From contig NZ_CP009048.1 in assembly GCF_000746525.1 (NCBI RefSeq), positions 602,001-666,000 on the forward strand: 64,000 bases of DNA. The letters are read 5' to 3'. The notes under the pieces are model-generated. The model was given only the letters and a program-made list of their open reading frames with translations, was not told the origin of the DNA and searched no databases. The stretch is from Pseudomonas alkylphenolica. GTDB lineage: Bacteria; Pseudomonadota; Gammaproteobacteria; Pseudomonadales; Pseudomonadaceae. Shown one piece after another: positions 63,642-64,000 of this stretch (the stretch's first letter is position 1; each line of letters starts with the position of its first letter). The position numbers and the translations under genes are program-made.

Positions 63642-64000
63642 TCAGTGGGGTTGATTGGCGAGCACTTCCAGCTTGCCGGCCAATGAGCTGGGGCTGGTTT
63701 GCGGTGCTTCGTGTTGGGTGTTGATGGAAGCTGTATCCCGGCAGGTAAAGAACTCTTCAATCACAGCACTGCTGTCTTCTTCGCTGTCTTCAAAGGCCCC
63801 ATTAGCGAAGCCACGTAGTGCCGCATCGTCCAGTGCGGCTTGGTCGAAACCCACGGCTTGCCGTTGTTTATTCTGCTCATTCGCAGCCTGTAGCGCCTCG
63901 GCTATATCCATGCCGTTACGCACTGTGAGATCGACGTAGAAGATCGGCGTGCCATGACTCTGCCGAGTCGACTTACCGCGCAGGCGTAACTCCAGCGATA
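63642..64000 (-). CDS. Accessory-element protein, partial at window edge
   Basis: An open frame that runs from the window edge to a stop at 63642. The part inside starts LELRLRGKSTRQSHGTPIFY and continues through VRNGMDIAEALQAANEQNKQ, so the ATG at 63911 is not the real start. The C-terminal part is acidic with EDSEEDSSAVIEEFF. It resembles a type of hypothetical protein often seen in Pseudomonas integrative elements and prophages, but I cannot name a domain. Confidence 0.55.
   Translation of the reverse strand, partial: SLELRLRGKSTRQSHGTPIFYVDLTVRNGMDIAEALQAANEQNKQRQAVGFDQAALDDAALRGFANGAFEDSEEDSSAVIEEFFTCRDTASINTQHEAPQTSPSSLAGKLEVLANQPH

Overview
The window is a Pseudomonas chromosome segment, most likely from the P. 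putida group. The left third follows the well-known Pseudomonas order nrdR-ribD-ribE-ribB-ribH-nusB-thiL-pgpA-ribA ... dxs-ispA-xseB, and it carries REPIN-type palindromes (about 2.2, 14.9 and 17.0 kb). The catabolic cluster at 43.8-57.0 kb has the gene order R-B-K-L-M-N-O-P-C-E-H-I-F-G. As far as I recall, that is the published lap alkylphenol cluster of Pseudomonas sp. (now P. alkylphenolica) KL28. Strain identity is an inference from gene order; I could not run a database search.

Layout. 0-4.3 kb: a probable zinc-responsive operon (ZrgA-like protein, ABC ATPase, FtsX-type permease, with a Zur-like box), then cnoX, a methyltransferase and a YbaY-type lipoprotein. 4.3-18.1 kb: riboflavin, thiamine, cobalamin-uptake and isoprenoid housekeeping genes. 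18.4-22.1 kb: an MBOAT acyltransferase with two SGNH proteins, a probable envelope O-acetylation unit. 22.1-28.1 kb: a possible structured RNA, rtcB, a MORN lipoprotein, and a LysR / MHS transporter / nitrilase unit. 28.2-34.1 kb: an accessory island with two DarT-type ADP-ribosyltransferases plus DarG, an Mrr-type endonuclease, a type II toxin-antitoxin pair and an inovirus Gp2-like gene. 34.2-43.7 kb: a LysR regulator divergent from DUF1302, DUF1329, YCF48-like, RND transporter and chemoreceptor genes. 43.8-57.0 kb: the sigma-54 activator lapR and the lap operon. 57.0-60.2 kb: accessory genes (atypical SDR, fused tautomerase, GlcG-like protein, 2Fe-2S ferredoxin) and a convergent AraC regulator. 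60.3-64.0 kb: remnants of a thiolase, a 3-hydroxyacyl-CoA dehydrogenase and a group II intron reverse transcriptase around an intact acyl-CoA dehydrogenase, ending in accessory genes.

How the catabolic genes work together. LapR should sense a phenolic effector and activate a sigma-54 promoter (-24 GG and -12 GC at 45855 and 45867). LapKLMNOP is a multicomponent diiron phenol hydroxylase giving catechols. LapB cleaves the ring at the meta position. LapC, LapI and LapH (dehydrogenase, tautomerase, decarboxylase) then LapE, LapG and LapF (hydratase, aldolase, acylating aldehyde dehydrogenase) carry the product to pyruvate and an acyl-CoA. There is no gene for the hydrolytic branch (dmpD/xylF type) in the cluster. 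The upstream DUF1302/DUF1329/YCF48/RND/chemoreceptor block suggests envelope transport and taxis functions for a hydrophobic substrate.

The most unusual feature is the 28.3-30.6 kb operon, in which two different DarT-family toxins are translationally linked to a single DarG antitoxin.
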